Of a stretch of 64,000 nt of DNA, positions 24,475-32,233 are shown one piece after another. The translations under genes and the position numbers were made by a program. Below the pieces are notes generated by a model. It was not told the DNA's origin, ran no database searches, and saw nothing but the letters and a program-made list of their open reading frames with translations. Each line of letters opens with the position of its first letter. Positions within the stretch are counted from its first letter, which is position 1. Origin of the DNA: Novosphingobium sp. PC22D (GTDB lineage Bacteria > Pseudomonadota > Alphaproteobacteria > Sphingomonadales > Sphingomonadaceae); NCBI RefSeq assembly GCF_002556635.1, contig NZ_MWMO01000001.1, positions 310,001-374,000 of the forward strand, read 5' to 3'.

Positions 24475-25742
24475 TACCGTGCGCCCGCGGCGCGACGGCC
24501 GATCTCGATGCCGGCCTCACGGAAGGAGGCGAGGCGATAGCGCAGCGTGCGTTCGGAGATGCCGAGTTCGCGCGCGGCGGCCACGCGGCTGCCGCCGCAG
24601 GCGTCGAGCGTTTCCATGATGAAGCGCGCTTCGGAAAGCTGGACCACGCTCGAGAGCTTGCGTTTGCCCGTCGCCGGCGCGTCCTCGGCTTCGCCGGTGG
24701 CGCTGACGAGGCGGGCGGGCGTGTCGAACACGATCGATTCGGGCGTGATCGCCGCGTTGCCGCAGGCGAGCAGCAGCGCGCGCCGCACGACGTTTTCCAG
24801 CTCGCGCACGTTGCCCGGCCACTGGTGCAGCTTGAGCATCGCCAGCGCGGCTTCGCTGAAGCAGGGCACCGCGCCGGTCTCTGCCGAGTGGCGCAGCGCC
24901 ATGGCGAACGCGAGCGGAGCGATGTCGTCGGGGCGCTCGCGCAAGGGACGCAACGTGAGCGGGAAGACATTGAGGCGATAGTAAAGGTCGGCGCGGAAGC
25001 GGCCTTCGGCGACTTCGAGCGGCAGGTCGCGGTTGGCGCAGGCGATCACCCGCACGTCGATCTTGATCGGCTGGGTCGCGCCGATCGGCACGACTTCCTG
25101 CTCCTGCAGCGCGCGCAGCAGCTTGGCCTGGAGCGGCAGCGGCATCTCGGCGATCTCGTCGAGCAACAGCGTGCCGCCGTCGGCGGCGCGCATGAAGCCT
25201 TCGCTTTCGGCGGTCGCGCCGGTGAAGGAGCCCTTGCGGTGGCCGAACAGCATGGCCTCGAGCATCGATTCGGGCATCGCCGCGCAGTTGACCGCGACGA
25301 AGGGGCCGTCGCGGCGCGAGCTGCGCGCATGGATGAAGCGGCTGAGCACTTCCTTGCCGGTGCCGGTCGGACCGTTGATCAGAACCGGGATGTCACTTTT
25401 GGCGATGCGCTCGGCGAGCGCCATCACCGAGAGGCTCTCGGGGTCGGCGGCGATCGGCTCGTCCGGTCCCGCCATGGCCGCGATCGCCATCGCCAGCGAT
25501 TTCTCACCGACCGGGTCTGCGTAGGTCACCCGCGTGCGCAGCTTGCCTTCCTTGAGAATGGCGCTCGTCGAACCGCGCTCGAGCACGATGGCCCGCGAGC
25601 GCGGCGTGCCCTGACGGTCGTCCTGCGAATCGCGCAGATCGATCGCGGCGCAGTCGAAAAGCGAGTTCGCGATGCTCGCGACGCGCTGCGCGAGTGGGCC
25701 GTGACGGCGGGAAACCATCTCCGCGATGGCAAGTTCGGACAT
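24474..25742 (-). CDS. sigma-54-dependent flagellar activator without receiver domain
   Basis: A 422-residue bacterial enhancer-binding protein. The AAA+ domain has Walker A Gly-Pro-Thr-Gly-Thr-Gly-Lys-Glu (about residues 123-130), the sigma-54 loop Gly-Ser-Phe-Thr-Gly-Ala (about 170-175), and Walker B Thr-Leu-Leu-Leu-Asp-Glu-Ile. A Fis-type HTH with Ala-Ala-Arg-Glu-Leu-Gly-Ile-Ser-Glu-Arg-Thr-Leu-Arg-Tyr-Arg-Leu ends the protein. The first ~100 residues do not form a recognisable receiver domain, unlike Caulobacter FlbD, and look more like FleQ-type N-termini. The start at 25742 fits a GGGGG-rich ribosome-binding site; an upstream in-frame ATG at 25805 is less likely. It heads the fli operon and probably activates sigma-54 promoters of flagellar genes. 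Confidence 0.9.
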   Translation of the reverse strand: MSELAIAEMVSRRHGPLAQRVASIANSLFDCAAIDLRDSQDDRQGTPRSRAIVLERGSTSAILKEGKLRTRVTYADPVGEKSLAMAIAAMAGPDEPIAADPESLSVMALAERIAKSDIPVLINGPTGTGKEVLSRFIHARSSRRDGPFVAVNCAAMPESMLEAMLFGHRKGSFTGATAESEGFMRAADGGTLLLDEIAEMPLPLQAKLLRALQEQEVVPIGATQPIKIDVRVIACANRDLPLEVAEGRFRADLYYRLNVFPLTLRPLRERPDDIAPLAFAMALRHSAETGAVPCFSEAALAMLKLHQWPGNVRELENVVRRALLLACGNAAITPESIVFDTPARLVSATGEAEDAPATGKRKLSSVVQLSEARFIMETLDACGGSRVAAARELGISERTLRYRLASFREAGIEIGRRAAGAR

Positions 25743-25862
25743 TTTTCGAGACCCCCAAGAATTAACCATTCCTTGTCGGGCTCTATTTGCGCGCGGAACG
25801 TCCAATCGTTCGGAAATTTAAGTCCTAGTAACCATCCCTAGTTTTGCGCCTTTTCGAGGACC

Positions 25863-25917
25863 AACCGGCAAACCGGGCGGCAGGGTTTTGCCGGTTCGGG
25901 CTTAAACTTTGCCGGTT
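25863..25917. promoter_or_regulatory. three copies of TTTGCCGGTT in the activator-flagellin intergenic region
   Basis: AACCGGCAAA (25863-25872) is the exact inverse of TTTGCCGGTT at 25887-25896 and 25908-25917. The two direct copies are 21 bp apart (about two helical turns) and the inverted one is 24 bp further left. They lie 85-140 bp before the flagellin start codon and 120-175 bp before the activator start codon. Perfect 10-mers repeated at helical spacing suggest binding sites for a dimeric activator such as the divergent enhancer-binding protein. Confidence 0.6.
25898..25913 (+). promoter_or_regulatory. possible sigma-54 (-24/-12) promoter of flagellin
   Basis: GGC at 25899-25901 and TTTGC at 25908-25912 place GG and GC exactly 12 bp apart, as in sigma-54 promoters; the rest of the -24 box is a poor match. 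The -12 element coincides with the third decamer copy. A competing reading is a sigma-28-like TAAA (25903-25906), 14 bp, GCCG (25921-25924), one base short of the usual spacing. The choice is open. Confidence 0.35.
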
Positions 25918-26001
25918 GCGGCCGCTCTTGGGCCTGGCAGCTCGGTCGGATGGTCCGGCTAGCTGGCCCGGTAGATCGGGACACCCTACGGGAGTTTGCA
26001 A

Positions 26002-26826
26002 ATGTCTGTTATCAATACCAACATCAGTGCCATCAAGGCGTCGAATGCGTCGAATACGGCGAACAAGATGCTCGGCACCGCGATGGAGCGCCTGTCGACC
26101 GGCAAGCGCATCAACTCCGCCAAGGACGACGCGGCCGGCCTCGCCATCGCCACCACCATGACCGCGCAGGTCAAGGGCATGAGCCAGGGCATCCGCAACG
26201 CCAACGACGGCATCTCGCTCGCTCAGACGGCGGAAGGCGCGCTCTCGGAAGTCTCGAACATGATGCAGCGTGTTCGCGAACTGGCTGTGCAGTCCTCGTC
26301 GGGCACCTACCAGGCTTCCGACCGCACCGCGATGCAGTCCGAAGTCACCGCGCTGACCGAGCAGATCAGCGACGTCCTCACCGACACGAAGTTCAACGGC
26401 AACGCGCTGTTCTCGACCACCGCGGGCACGGACGTCACCTTCGACATCCAGACCGGCGCCAACTCGGGTGAGACGATCACGCTGACCTCGACCGCGATCG
26501 ATGGCACCAACATGGACGCCACCGCGCTCGACGTGACCACCGCCGCGCTCGCCAGCACGACGATCGACAACGTCGACCTCGCGCTCGCCGACGTCAACGC
26601 CACGCGCGCCTCGCTCGGTGCCGGCCAGAACCGCCTCGAATCGGCGGTCAACAACCTGACCAACAACGTCACCAACCTGTCGGACGCGCGTTCGCGGATC
26701 GAAGACGCCGACTACTCGTCGGAGACGACCTCGATGGCTAAGGCCCAGATCCTGTCGCAGGCCTCGACCGCGATGATCGCCCAGGCCAACCAGAGCCAGC
26801 AGAACGTGCTCTCGCTGCTGCGTTAA
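26002..26826 (+). CDS. fliC: flagellin
   Basis: A 274-residue short flagellin with conserved N-terminal D0/D1 (Ser-Val-Ile-Asn-Thr-Asn-Ile-Ser-Ala, then [16 protein letters not shown]). The C-terminal D1/D0 has [18 protein letters not shown] and [14 protein letters not shown]. The variable middle domain is small. GGGAG lies 7 bases before ATG 26002. It is the filament subunit, exported with the help of FliS. Only one flagellin gene lies in this window. It is divergent from the fli operon. Confidence 0.97.
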   Translation: MSVINTNISAIKASNASNTANKMLGTAMERLSTGKRINSAKDDAAGLAIATTMTAQVKGMSQGIRNANDGISLAQTAEGALSEVSNMMQRVRELAVQSSSGTYQASDRTAMQSEVTALTEQISDVLTDTKFNGNALFSTTAGTDVTFDIQTGANSGETITLTSTAIDGTNMDATALDVTTAALASTTIDNVDLALADVNATRASLGAGQNRLESAVNNLTNNVTNLSDARSRIEDADYSSETTSMAKAQILSQASTAMIAQANQSQQNVLSLLR

Positions 26827-26865
26827 AAAGAGCAAGACGACCCCCGCCTGCCGCGCGCAGGCACC

Positions 26866-26898
26866 GGGCCCGGCGGTGCTTCCCCAGCCGCCGGGCCC
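26866..26898 (+). terminator. flagellin terminator stem-loop
   Basis: GGGCCCGGCGG (26866-26876) pairs perfectly with CCGCCGGGCCC (26888-26898), an 11-bp stem with an 11-nt loop, 40 bp after the flagellin stop. The following CTCTTCGTT is only moderately U-rich, but position and stability suit a terminator of a highly expressed mRNA. Confidence 0.75.
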
Positions 26899-27284
26899 CT
26901 CTTCGTTCGCCGCGGGCGGGAGACGGCACCGTCGCAATCGCCGTCCGGAAAGTGCGCGATATAGTTACCGTCGTGACCACGGGCCTTTACAAGGGCTCGC
27001 CAGCCTAAATCTAACCAAAGTTAGACAAGGGAACTCAGAGAACTCCGTTCTCCGGACTTGACGCATCGGCGACAGAATTTACGGTTTTATACTTGTATTT
27101 AAACCGTAACCATAAGCCAGGCGTGACTGACTTCCTCTGGTGGGCGCAAATCTCGCCGGCATTCGGCTAACGAAAGTATAAATCGGTTGTTTCGAGCGCG
27201 AAGTCTGGCGGAAAACAACGTTAAGGCCGGTTTAACCACGCAACGTAACGTGATCCCCACCAAGTGCTGGCAAAGTGCCGACTC
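26899..27284. other. A/T-richer intergenic region with two palindromes
   Basis: No gene is seen. The A/T content rises clearly from about 26990 to 27240, unlike the rest of the window. TCTAAC-CAAA-GTTAGA (27010-27025) is a perfect short palindrome. ACGGTTT (27081-27087) and AAACCGT (27101-27107) form another with a 13-nt A/T-rich centre. A TTGACG at 27058-27063 lies between them without a clear -10. The stretch presumably holds the promoter of the gene at 27285, possibly a regulated one. Confidence 0.4.
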
Positions 27285-28268
27285 ATGGGCATTGCCAACA
27301 CCAGAAATCGCGCCTTGGCCGAAGACCTGCACCCGTCCTGGGTCCTGCCCGAGCCGGTCGAGGAAAGCGAGACTGAGGCCGAAGCCGTCACCGGCCTCGC
27401 GCAATGCACCAGCCTGCTCACCATGGGCGGCCGATCCGGCAAGAAGAAGCGGCCGGTGCTGCTGCTCGATCCCGAAGAGGCCGCCAAGGCCTATCGCCAG
27501 ATGGAAACCACCGCGGCGCAGGATTTCGCCGATCCCGAACGTGCCAACGCGCGGCTCGTCCCGACCACCGGCCTGAGCCCTGTCGCCAACGGCGCCGATT
27601 CGAGGGTCGATGAAACGGGGCCCGAGGATTGGCGGGCATGGGCCGAGATGACGCCGCCGACGCTGTCGGTCGTGCCCCAAGACGCCGGACCTTCGCCGGT
27701 CGGTGCCGTCCGTCCGGCCGAAACGGTCGACGACGAGACCTCGGGCCTGTCTCCGGATACGCCTCCGAACGCGCCCGATCGCGCCTCGCCGCGCGCGGTC
27801 GCGCCGGTTGCCGATTCGCCCCCGGCGCCTTCGCCCGCGCGAAGCGATCGCTCACGCGCACCGATCGCGCGCCTCCCGGCCGAGCCAATTGCCCGCCTTC
27901 CGGCTACGTCCCTCACCCGGCCCGAGCAGCGCCGCGCGGCACCTGCCGACGGCGCCCCGGCGCCCGAGGCCGCGCGCGGGACCCCGCCTTCTCGGGAGCC
28001 TGTCACCGTGCAAGGCGCCCAGGAGTCGCGCCAGCCGCGCCGTCAGAAGTTCGAGGAAGTGCCCTTCGCGCCCGAATCGCGCGTGCTTGCCGAGGCCGCG
28101 CCCGAAGCGGTCTTCTCGCGCCTCCCGCGCGGCGCCGAACCGGCGCGCAGCGCGTTGCGTCGCGACATCGCGGTGCAGCCGGTGAAGCCGCTGTCGGAGC
28201 GCTCGCCGGTCGTCGCCTTCCTGCTCGCGGTGCGCAAGGCCTTCGCGCGGCTGGCCTCGCGGAACTGA
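27285..28268 (+). CDS. hypothetical protein, Pro/Ala/Arg-rich
   Basis: A 327-residue protein. The N-terminal ~90 residues look ordered, with Leu-Thr-Met-Gly-Gly-Arg-Ser-Gly-Lys-Lys-Lys-Arg-Pro-Val-Leu-Leu-Leu-Asp-Pro-Glu-Glu-Ala-Ala-Lys-Ala-Tyr. The remainder is a low-complexity Pro/Ala/Arg/Glu-rich tail containing a near repeat (Ala-Pro-Ile-Ala-Arg-Leu-Pro, Glu-Pro-Ile-Ala-Arg-Leu-Pro), ending in a basic amphipathic helix-like segment. There is no signal peptide. The start at 27285 is the first ATG; a GTG at 27264 is possible. I recognise no family. It lies beside flagellin on the same strand but behind a terminator and its own A/T-rich upstream region. Confidence 0.6.
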   Translation: MGIANTRNRALAEDLHPSWVLPEPVEESETEAEAVTGLAQCTSLLTMGGRSGKKKRPVLLLDPEEAAKAYRQMETTAAQDFADPERANARLVPTTGLSPVANGADSRVDETGPEDWRAWAEMTPPTLSVVPQDAGPSPVGAVRPAETVDDETSGLSPDTPPNAPDRASPRAVAPVADSPPAPSPARSDRSRAPIARLPAEPIARLPATSLTRPEQRRAAPADGAPAPEAARGTPPSREPVTVQGAQESRQPRRQKFEEVPFAPESRVLAEAAPEAVFSRLPRGAEPARSALRRDIAVQPVKPLSERSPVVAFLLAVRKAFARLASRN

Positions 28269-28299
28269 TCGGCTGCGGTCGGGCGGCGGGCCTCCGCTT

Positions 28300-28725
28300 T
28301 CAGCCGGGCGTCATTTCGGGCGGAAACTCGTCGATCGTGAGCGTGTAGTCGCGCAGCGCGAATTTCCAGGCGCCGCCTTCCTTGCGCAAGGTGTCGTCGT
28401 AGCGCCCGGCGAGCTTGAACGTCCCCCCGGCCTTGGTGCGCACGATCTCGCGAGCATAGCTGCGACAGACTGCCGAATCGCCTTCGACCGCGATCGCGCC
28501 GACAAGGCCGACGAAAGCGACGTCGGTCCAGTCCTTCCACAGCCCGTCCCAGGTCGCCCGCAAGGCTTCGTGGCCCTGGACGTCGAACAGGTGACTGCGC
28601 CAGCGTCCGTCCTCGGCGAAGCACGCGAGCCACTGATCGCCGTCGCCGCGCCAGCTCGCGTCGCCATAGGTGTCGTAGAGCTCGCGAATGGCAAGCCGGT
28701 CTTCGATCGGTCCACTGAAGGCCAT
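28300..28725 (-). CDS. SnoaL/NTF2-like protein
   Basis: A 141-residue cone-shaped alpha+beta barrel protein of the SnoaL_4 type: Ile-Glu-Asp-Arg-Leu-Ala-Ile-Arg-Glu-Leu-Tyr-Asp-Thr-Tyr-Gly, then Cys-Phe-Ala-Glu-Asp-Gly-Arg-Trp, and a C-terminal strand with Lys-Phe-Ala-Leu-Arg-Asp-Tyr-Thr-Leu-Thr-Ile. Members act as isomerases, dehydratases or lyases in ring catabolism, or as structural subunits. The start at 28725 follows GGGAGAGA. It faces the hypothetical gene and lies downstream of the TetR gene on the same strand, 114 bp apart. Confidence 0.8.
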   Translation of the reverse strand: MAFSGPIEDRLAIRELYDTYGDASWRGDGDQWLACFAEDGRWRSHLFDVQGHEALRATWDGLWKDWTDVAFVGLVGAIAVEGDSAVCRSYAREIVRTKAGGTFKLAGRYDDTLRKEGGAWKFALRDYTLTIDEFPPEMTPG

Positions 28726-28839
28726 GTCTCTCTCCCTCGCGTAGTTTTTCCGAGGGTGCTGTCCGAAACCGTCTCGCGCAAGCGGCGAAAATGGAACATC
28801 GGCTCTCTTGGACGGCGCCGCCCGCAGTGCGTCTCGCAA

Positions 28840-29517
28840 TCAGCGCGTCTCGTAGAGCTCCTGCATCGTCTTGGCGGCGAACCGCTGGAGGCGCTCCATC
28901 CGGGCCTCGTCGGCGAAAACCGGGGTGTGGAGCAGCATCCCGAGATGAATCGTGCCGATGAAGTCATGGGCGAGCTTGAGCAGGTCCCAGTGGTCCTGCC
29001 ACTGGGGGAAGGCCTCGATCATTTCGCTGGTCCACGCCGCGTCGTAACGCCGGGCCGCCGGATCGAACACCTCGGCAAGCTCCGCGTCTGTCCGCGCGGC
29101 GACGGCGAATTCAACCCAGGCGGCATATTCGCGCGTGCGCACCGAGCGCCAGTGCGCTGCGCAGGCCAGTTCGATCAACGGCTCGTCGCGGCGCTGCTCG
29201 ACCGCTGCGAAGTAGTCGGCGAGGAACGAGCGCATGCGGTGGTAGACCACGTGTTCGACCACCGAGGCAACCAGCTCCATGCGCGTCGCGAAGTGATGGT
29301 GCATCGCCCCGCGCGAGACCTGCGCGCGCTGCGCCACGGCGGCGGTGGTGAGACCGACATAGCCCGCGTCGACAAGGCAATCGACGGCGGCGGACACTAG
29401 CCGCTCGCGCATCCGGGCGCTCTTGCGCTGCTGCCAGTTTCCCGCCTCGGCCTGTGCGGTGCTTGGCAGGAGGGCGTTGAGCACGCGGTCCCGTATCTGA
29501 GCAGTCTCGGCTTGCAC
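28840..29517 (-). CDS. TetR family transcriptional regulator
   Basis: A 225-residue regulator with the N-terminal HTH near residues 38-80: Arg-Leu-Val-Ser-Ala-Ala-Val-Asp-Cys-Leu, Gly-Leu-Thr-Thr-Ala-Ala-Val-Ala-Gln-Arg-Ala-Gln-Val-Ser-Arg-Gly-Ala-Met-His-His-His-Phe. A GTG start at 29517 is chosen because GGGGGAAC lies just before it and nothing upstream in the frame is conserved. It is divergent from the SnoaL/Rieske operon starting at 29704, so it probably controls that operon and itself through the 186-bp gap. Confidence 0.82.
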   Translation of the reverse strand: MQAETAQIRDRVLNALLPSTAQAEAGNWQQRKSARMRERLVSAAVDCLVDAGYVGLTTAAVAQRAQVSRGAMHHHFATRMELVASVVEHVVYHRMRSFLADYFAAVEQRRDEPLIELACAAHWRSVRTREYAAWVEFAVAARTDAELAEVFDPAARRYDAAWTSEMIEAFPQWQDHWDLLKLAHDFIGTIHLGMLLHTPVFADEARMERLQRFAAKTMQELYETR

Positions 29518-29623
29518 TGTTCCCCCGTCCCAGGTTCGATGGCCCGATCGTCGGCCACCAGCAGCCGTCAGGCAGACTAGCAAAAGTCGCAGGTGGGCCG
29601 TGCGCGGCGGGCATAGCATAAAA

Positions 29624-29641
29624 ACCGGCAGGTGAGTCGGT
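29624..29641. promoter_or_regulatory. candidate TetR operator
   Basis: ACCG (29624-29627) and CGGT (29638-29641) are inverted ends of an 18-bp imperfect palindrome next to an A-rich GCATAAAAA in the divergent gap between the TetR gene and the SnoaL/Rieske genes. The inner positions match poorly. Confidence 0.25.
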
Positions 29642-29703
29642 ATTGAGACGATTTCACGGGAAAACAGAGCCGCGCGATACGATGCGGCGCCCACGGAGAG
29701 GTG

Positions 29704-30342
29704 ATGGCATGGATGGAGCCTCAATTCGGATATGCGTTTGCCCCGCCGTGCCGCGGCGGACGGCGGACTAGCGCCATGGCGACCGACCTCACTCTCGAAG
29801 GCGATCTCGTCGCGCAGGTGCGCGATCTTGCCGCGCGCCGCGACATCAACGCGGCCGTTCAGCGCTACATGCGCGGGCTCGACCGGCTCGATCCCGATCT
29901 CCAGCGCAGCGCCTTTCACCCCGATGCGACGATCGACTGCGGGTTGATGGTGGGCGGCGTGGAGGAATTCGTCGCGTTCTCGCAGGACCTGCTCGCCGGC
30001 ATGGACGCGACGCACCATATGCTCGGGCAAGTCTCGCTCGAAGTCGATCCGGCGGACGGGCGCGCCTCGGGCGAATGCTATTTCCAGGCATGGCACCGCA
30101 CCGGCAACGAGGCCGAGGGCTGGCGCGACCTGTTCATCGCCGGGCGCTATCTCGACGCCTACGCTTGCCGGGACGGCGAATGGCGGATCGCCGCGCGCAC
30201 GCTCGTGACCGACTGGGTCAGGGACGATCCCGGCACTATCGACTTTTTCGCAGCCAATCCGGATGCGCCGCGCGGAGGCCGCCGGGGGGCGGACCCGAGC
30301 GAGAACCGCAACCGCATCCCGATCGCAGGAGAACGACCATGA
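29704..30342 (+). CDS. SnoaL/NTF2-like protein coupled to a Rieske oxygenase
   Basis: A 212-residue NTF2-fold protein: Asp-Ile-Asn-Ala-Ala-Val-Gln-Arg-Tyr-Met-Arg-Gly-Leu-Asp-Arg-Leu-Asp, then Ala-Phe-His-Pro-Asp-Ala-Thr-Ile-Asp, Thr-His-His-Met-Leu-Gly, and Trp-Arg-Ile-Ala-Ala-Arg-Thr-Leu-Val-Thr-Asp-Trp. The SD GGAGAGG stands right before GTG/ATG 29701/29704; a later ATG at 29776 would remove a non-conserved Cys/Arg-rich leader and is also possible. The stop overlaps the start of the Rieske alpha gene (ATGA). Beta subunits of ring-hydroxylating oxygenases share this fold, so it could be a subunit, or a separate isomerase or dehydratase. Confidence 0.8.
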   Translation: MAWMEPQFGYAFAPPCRGGRRTSAMATDLTLEGDLVAQVRDLAARRDINAAVQRYMRGLDRLDPDLQRSAFHPDATIDCGLMVGGVEEFVAFSQDLLAGMDATHHMLGQVSLEVDPADGRASGECYFQAWHRTGNEAEGWRDLFIAGRYLDAYACRDGEWRIAARTLVTDWVRDDPGTIDFFAANPDAPRGGRRGADPSENRNRIPIAGERP

Positions 30343-31661
30343 ACATCCAGAACAAGCTCTCGCGCTATTCGGAGGAATTCGATCCGCCGGTGCGCGGCGA
30401 CACGATCACCGCCGACCGCTATATCTCGAAGGCGTGGATGGAAGCCGAGAACGACAAGCTCTGGCCCAAGGTCTGGCACCTGGGCGGCGTGCTCGCCGAC
30501 CTCGAGGAGGAAGGCGACATCATTCGCCACAACTTCGGCAAGGAATCGGTGATCATGGTCAAGCAGGAGGACGGAACGATCCGCGCCTTCTTCAATGCCT
30601 GCCCGCACCGCGGCAACCGCCTCGTGCTTGGCGACGTGACCAGCGTGCCGCGCATCGTGTGCGGCTATCATAACTGGACTTTCGATCTCGACGGCACGCT
30701 GGCGCAAGTGCAGGACCCCGACGACTTCGCGGGCGGCAATCCTTGCGGCAAGGTGCACCTCACCGAAGTGCGCTGCGAGACCTGGGGGCCCTTCGTGTTC
30801 TGGTGCATGGACGATGATGTCGCGCCGCTCCACGAATGGCTCGCGCCGTTCCCCGAGCGTCTCGCGGGCTACGGCATCGACAACTGGGTGCGCGTGCTCA
30901 ACCTGTCGGCCGATTGCGAGTTCAACTGGAAGATCATCCGCGACAACTTCAACGAATCGTATCACTTGCCCACGATCCACCCCGAGCTGGCGACCTTCAT
31001 CAACGACGGCCTGCCCGACACGCTGTTCGAGATGTACCCCTCGGGCCACAACTCGATGTGGATGAAGGGCCACCAGGCCACCACGCGGGTCGACTATCAC
31101 ACCACCGAGGTCCCCGCCCCGCTCGACGATGTCGCGCGTGCCTGGGAGATCGACCCGGCCGAGTACAAGGGCCGCACTGGCGATCTGCGCGAGGCGATCG
31201 TGGAAGCCAAGCGCCGGCTCGGTCCCGGCCGGGGCTTCACCAACTACGAGAACATGACCGACCAGCAGCTCGTCGACTATTTCCACTGCACGCTGTTTCC
31301 GAACCTCACCCTGACGATGAGCCCCGAGCAGCTTCAGGTGCTGCGTACCGAGCCGCATCCCACCGATCCGGAGAAGTGCGTGTTCCAGCACTGGTGCCTC
31401 TATCCGCCGGTCGAAGGCATGGACAAGGTCGTCACCCCGGTCGGCGAAGTGCCGCTCGAACATGATGCCATCGCGCGCCACTCGGTCTACGGCGACGGCG
31501 TTTCGCTCGGTTTCGTGGCCGATCAGGACCTCTCGATCGGCACCAGCCAGCAGCAGGGGTTGAACTCGCGCGGCTTCAAGGGCTTCATCCTGCCCGAGCA
31601 GGAAAAGCGGGTGCAGCGCTTCCACGAGTTGCTCAACGACATGGTCGGCGCGGTCGAGTAA
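30339..31661 (+). CDS. Rieske [2Fe-2S] ring-hydroxylating oxygenase, alpha subunit
   Basis: A 440-residue oxygenase. The Rieske cluster ligands are Cys88-Pro-His90 and Cys108-Gly-Tyr-His111. The catalytic domain carries Asp-Asn-Phe-Asn-Glu-Ser-Tyr-His-Leu-Pro-Thr-Ile-His-Pro, giving the two mononuclear-iron histidines and the bridging Asp region. Such enzymes introduce hydroxyl groups, or demethylate, using O2 and electrons from a ferredoxin and reductase; neither partner is encoded nearby, so they must be supplied elsewhere. The start is coupled to the upstream SnoaL gene and GGAGAACG precedes it. The substrate is unknown. Confidence 0.93.
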   Translation: MNIQNKLSRYSEEFDPPVRGDTITADRYISKAWMEAENDKLWPKVWHLGGVLADLEEEGDIIRHNFGKESVIMVKQEDGTIRAFFNACPHRGNRLVLGDVTSVPRIVCGYHNWTFDLDGTLAQVQDPDDFAGGNPCGKVHLTEVRCETWGPFVFWCMDDDVAPLHEWLAPFPERLAGYGIDNWVRVLNLSADCEFNWKIIRDNFNESYHLPTIHPELATFINDGLPDTLFEMYPSGHNSMWMKGHQATTRVDYHTTEVPAPLDDVARAWEIDPAEYKGRTGDLREAIVEAKRRLGPGRGFTNYENMTDQQLVDYFHCTLFPNLTLTMSPEQLQVLRTEPHPTDPEKCVFQHWCLYPPVEGMDKVVTPVGEVPLEHDAIARHSVYGDGVSLGFVADQDLSIGTSQQQGLNSRGFKGFILPEQEKRVQRFHELLNDMVGAVE

Positions 31662-31668
31662 GCGCGCG

Positions 31669-32217
31669 ATGGTTCCGATTCCCGGCGTTCCGGGCAAGCA
31701 TGTCATGCAGATCGCCTTCATGGTCGAGGACCTTCACGCGGCCTGCATGAACTGGGTCCGCACAACCGGGATCGGGCCGTTCCTCGAAGTGCCGCACGTC
31801 GTGCTCGAGGAGTTCGGCTACCGGGGGACGAAGTCCTCCGGGCTCGACTTCTCGGTGGCGATCGCCCAGTCGGGCGGCGTCCAGATCGAACTGGTGCAGC
31901 AGCACAGCGACGGCCCCTCGGCCTATCGCGACACCATCGCCAGGGGCGAGGGCGGCTTCCACCACCTCGCGATCTACACCGACGACTACGACGCGACCTA
32001 TGGAGGCTATGTCGGGCGCGGCTTCGTCGCGGCGGTGGACGGCACGTTCGGCGGCTATCGCTTCAGCTATATCGACACCAGCCCGGCGATCGGCTGCATG
32101 GTCGAGCTGATCGAGGCGAACCCGCTCCAGACCGACTTTTTCGAACGCATCGCCGCCGCGGCCGAGGGTTGGGACGGCGAGACCGATCCGATCCGGACTG
32201 CCTTTCCCGCGGCCTGA
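31669..32217 (+). CDS. VOC family protein (glyoxalase-like)
   Basis: A 182-residue vicinal-oxygen-chelate protein, 7 bp after the Rieske gene. The two beta-alpha-beta-beta-beta halves are visible: Gln-Ile-Ala-Phe-Met-Val-Glu-Asp-Leu opens the first and His-His-Leu-Ala-Ile-Tyr-Thr-Asp-Asp the second; Met-Val-Glu-Leu-Ile-Glu closes it. Metal ligands would be Gln (in place of the more common first His), His and Glu, as a methylmalonyl-CoA-epimerase-like site allows. It may be an epimerase, isomerase or lyase of a CoA ester or ring product; this is not decidable here. Confidence 0.8.
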   Translation: MVPIPGVPGKHVMQIAFMVEDLHAACMNWVRTTGIGPFLEVPHVVLEEFGYRGTKSSGLDFSVAIAQSGGVQIELVQQHSDGPSAYRDTIARGEGGFHHLAIYTDDYDATYGGYVGRGFVAAVDGTFGGYRFSYIDTSPAIGCMVELIEANPLQTDFFERIAAAAEGWDGETDPIRTAFPAA

Positions 32218-32233
32218 ACCAAGGACATCCGCC

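Noticed and set aside
25918..26001. A sigma-54 promoter closer to the flagellin start codon
   Set aside because: All GG/GC pairs in this stretch have the wrong spacing; the only pair with exact 12-bp spacing lies at 25899-25912.
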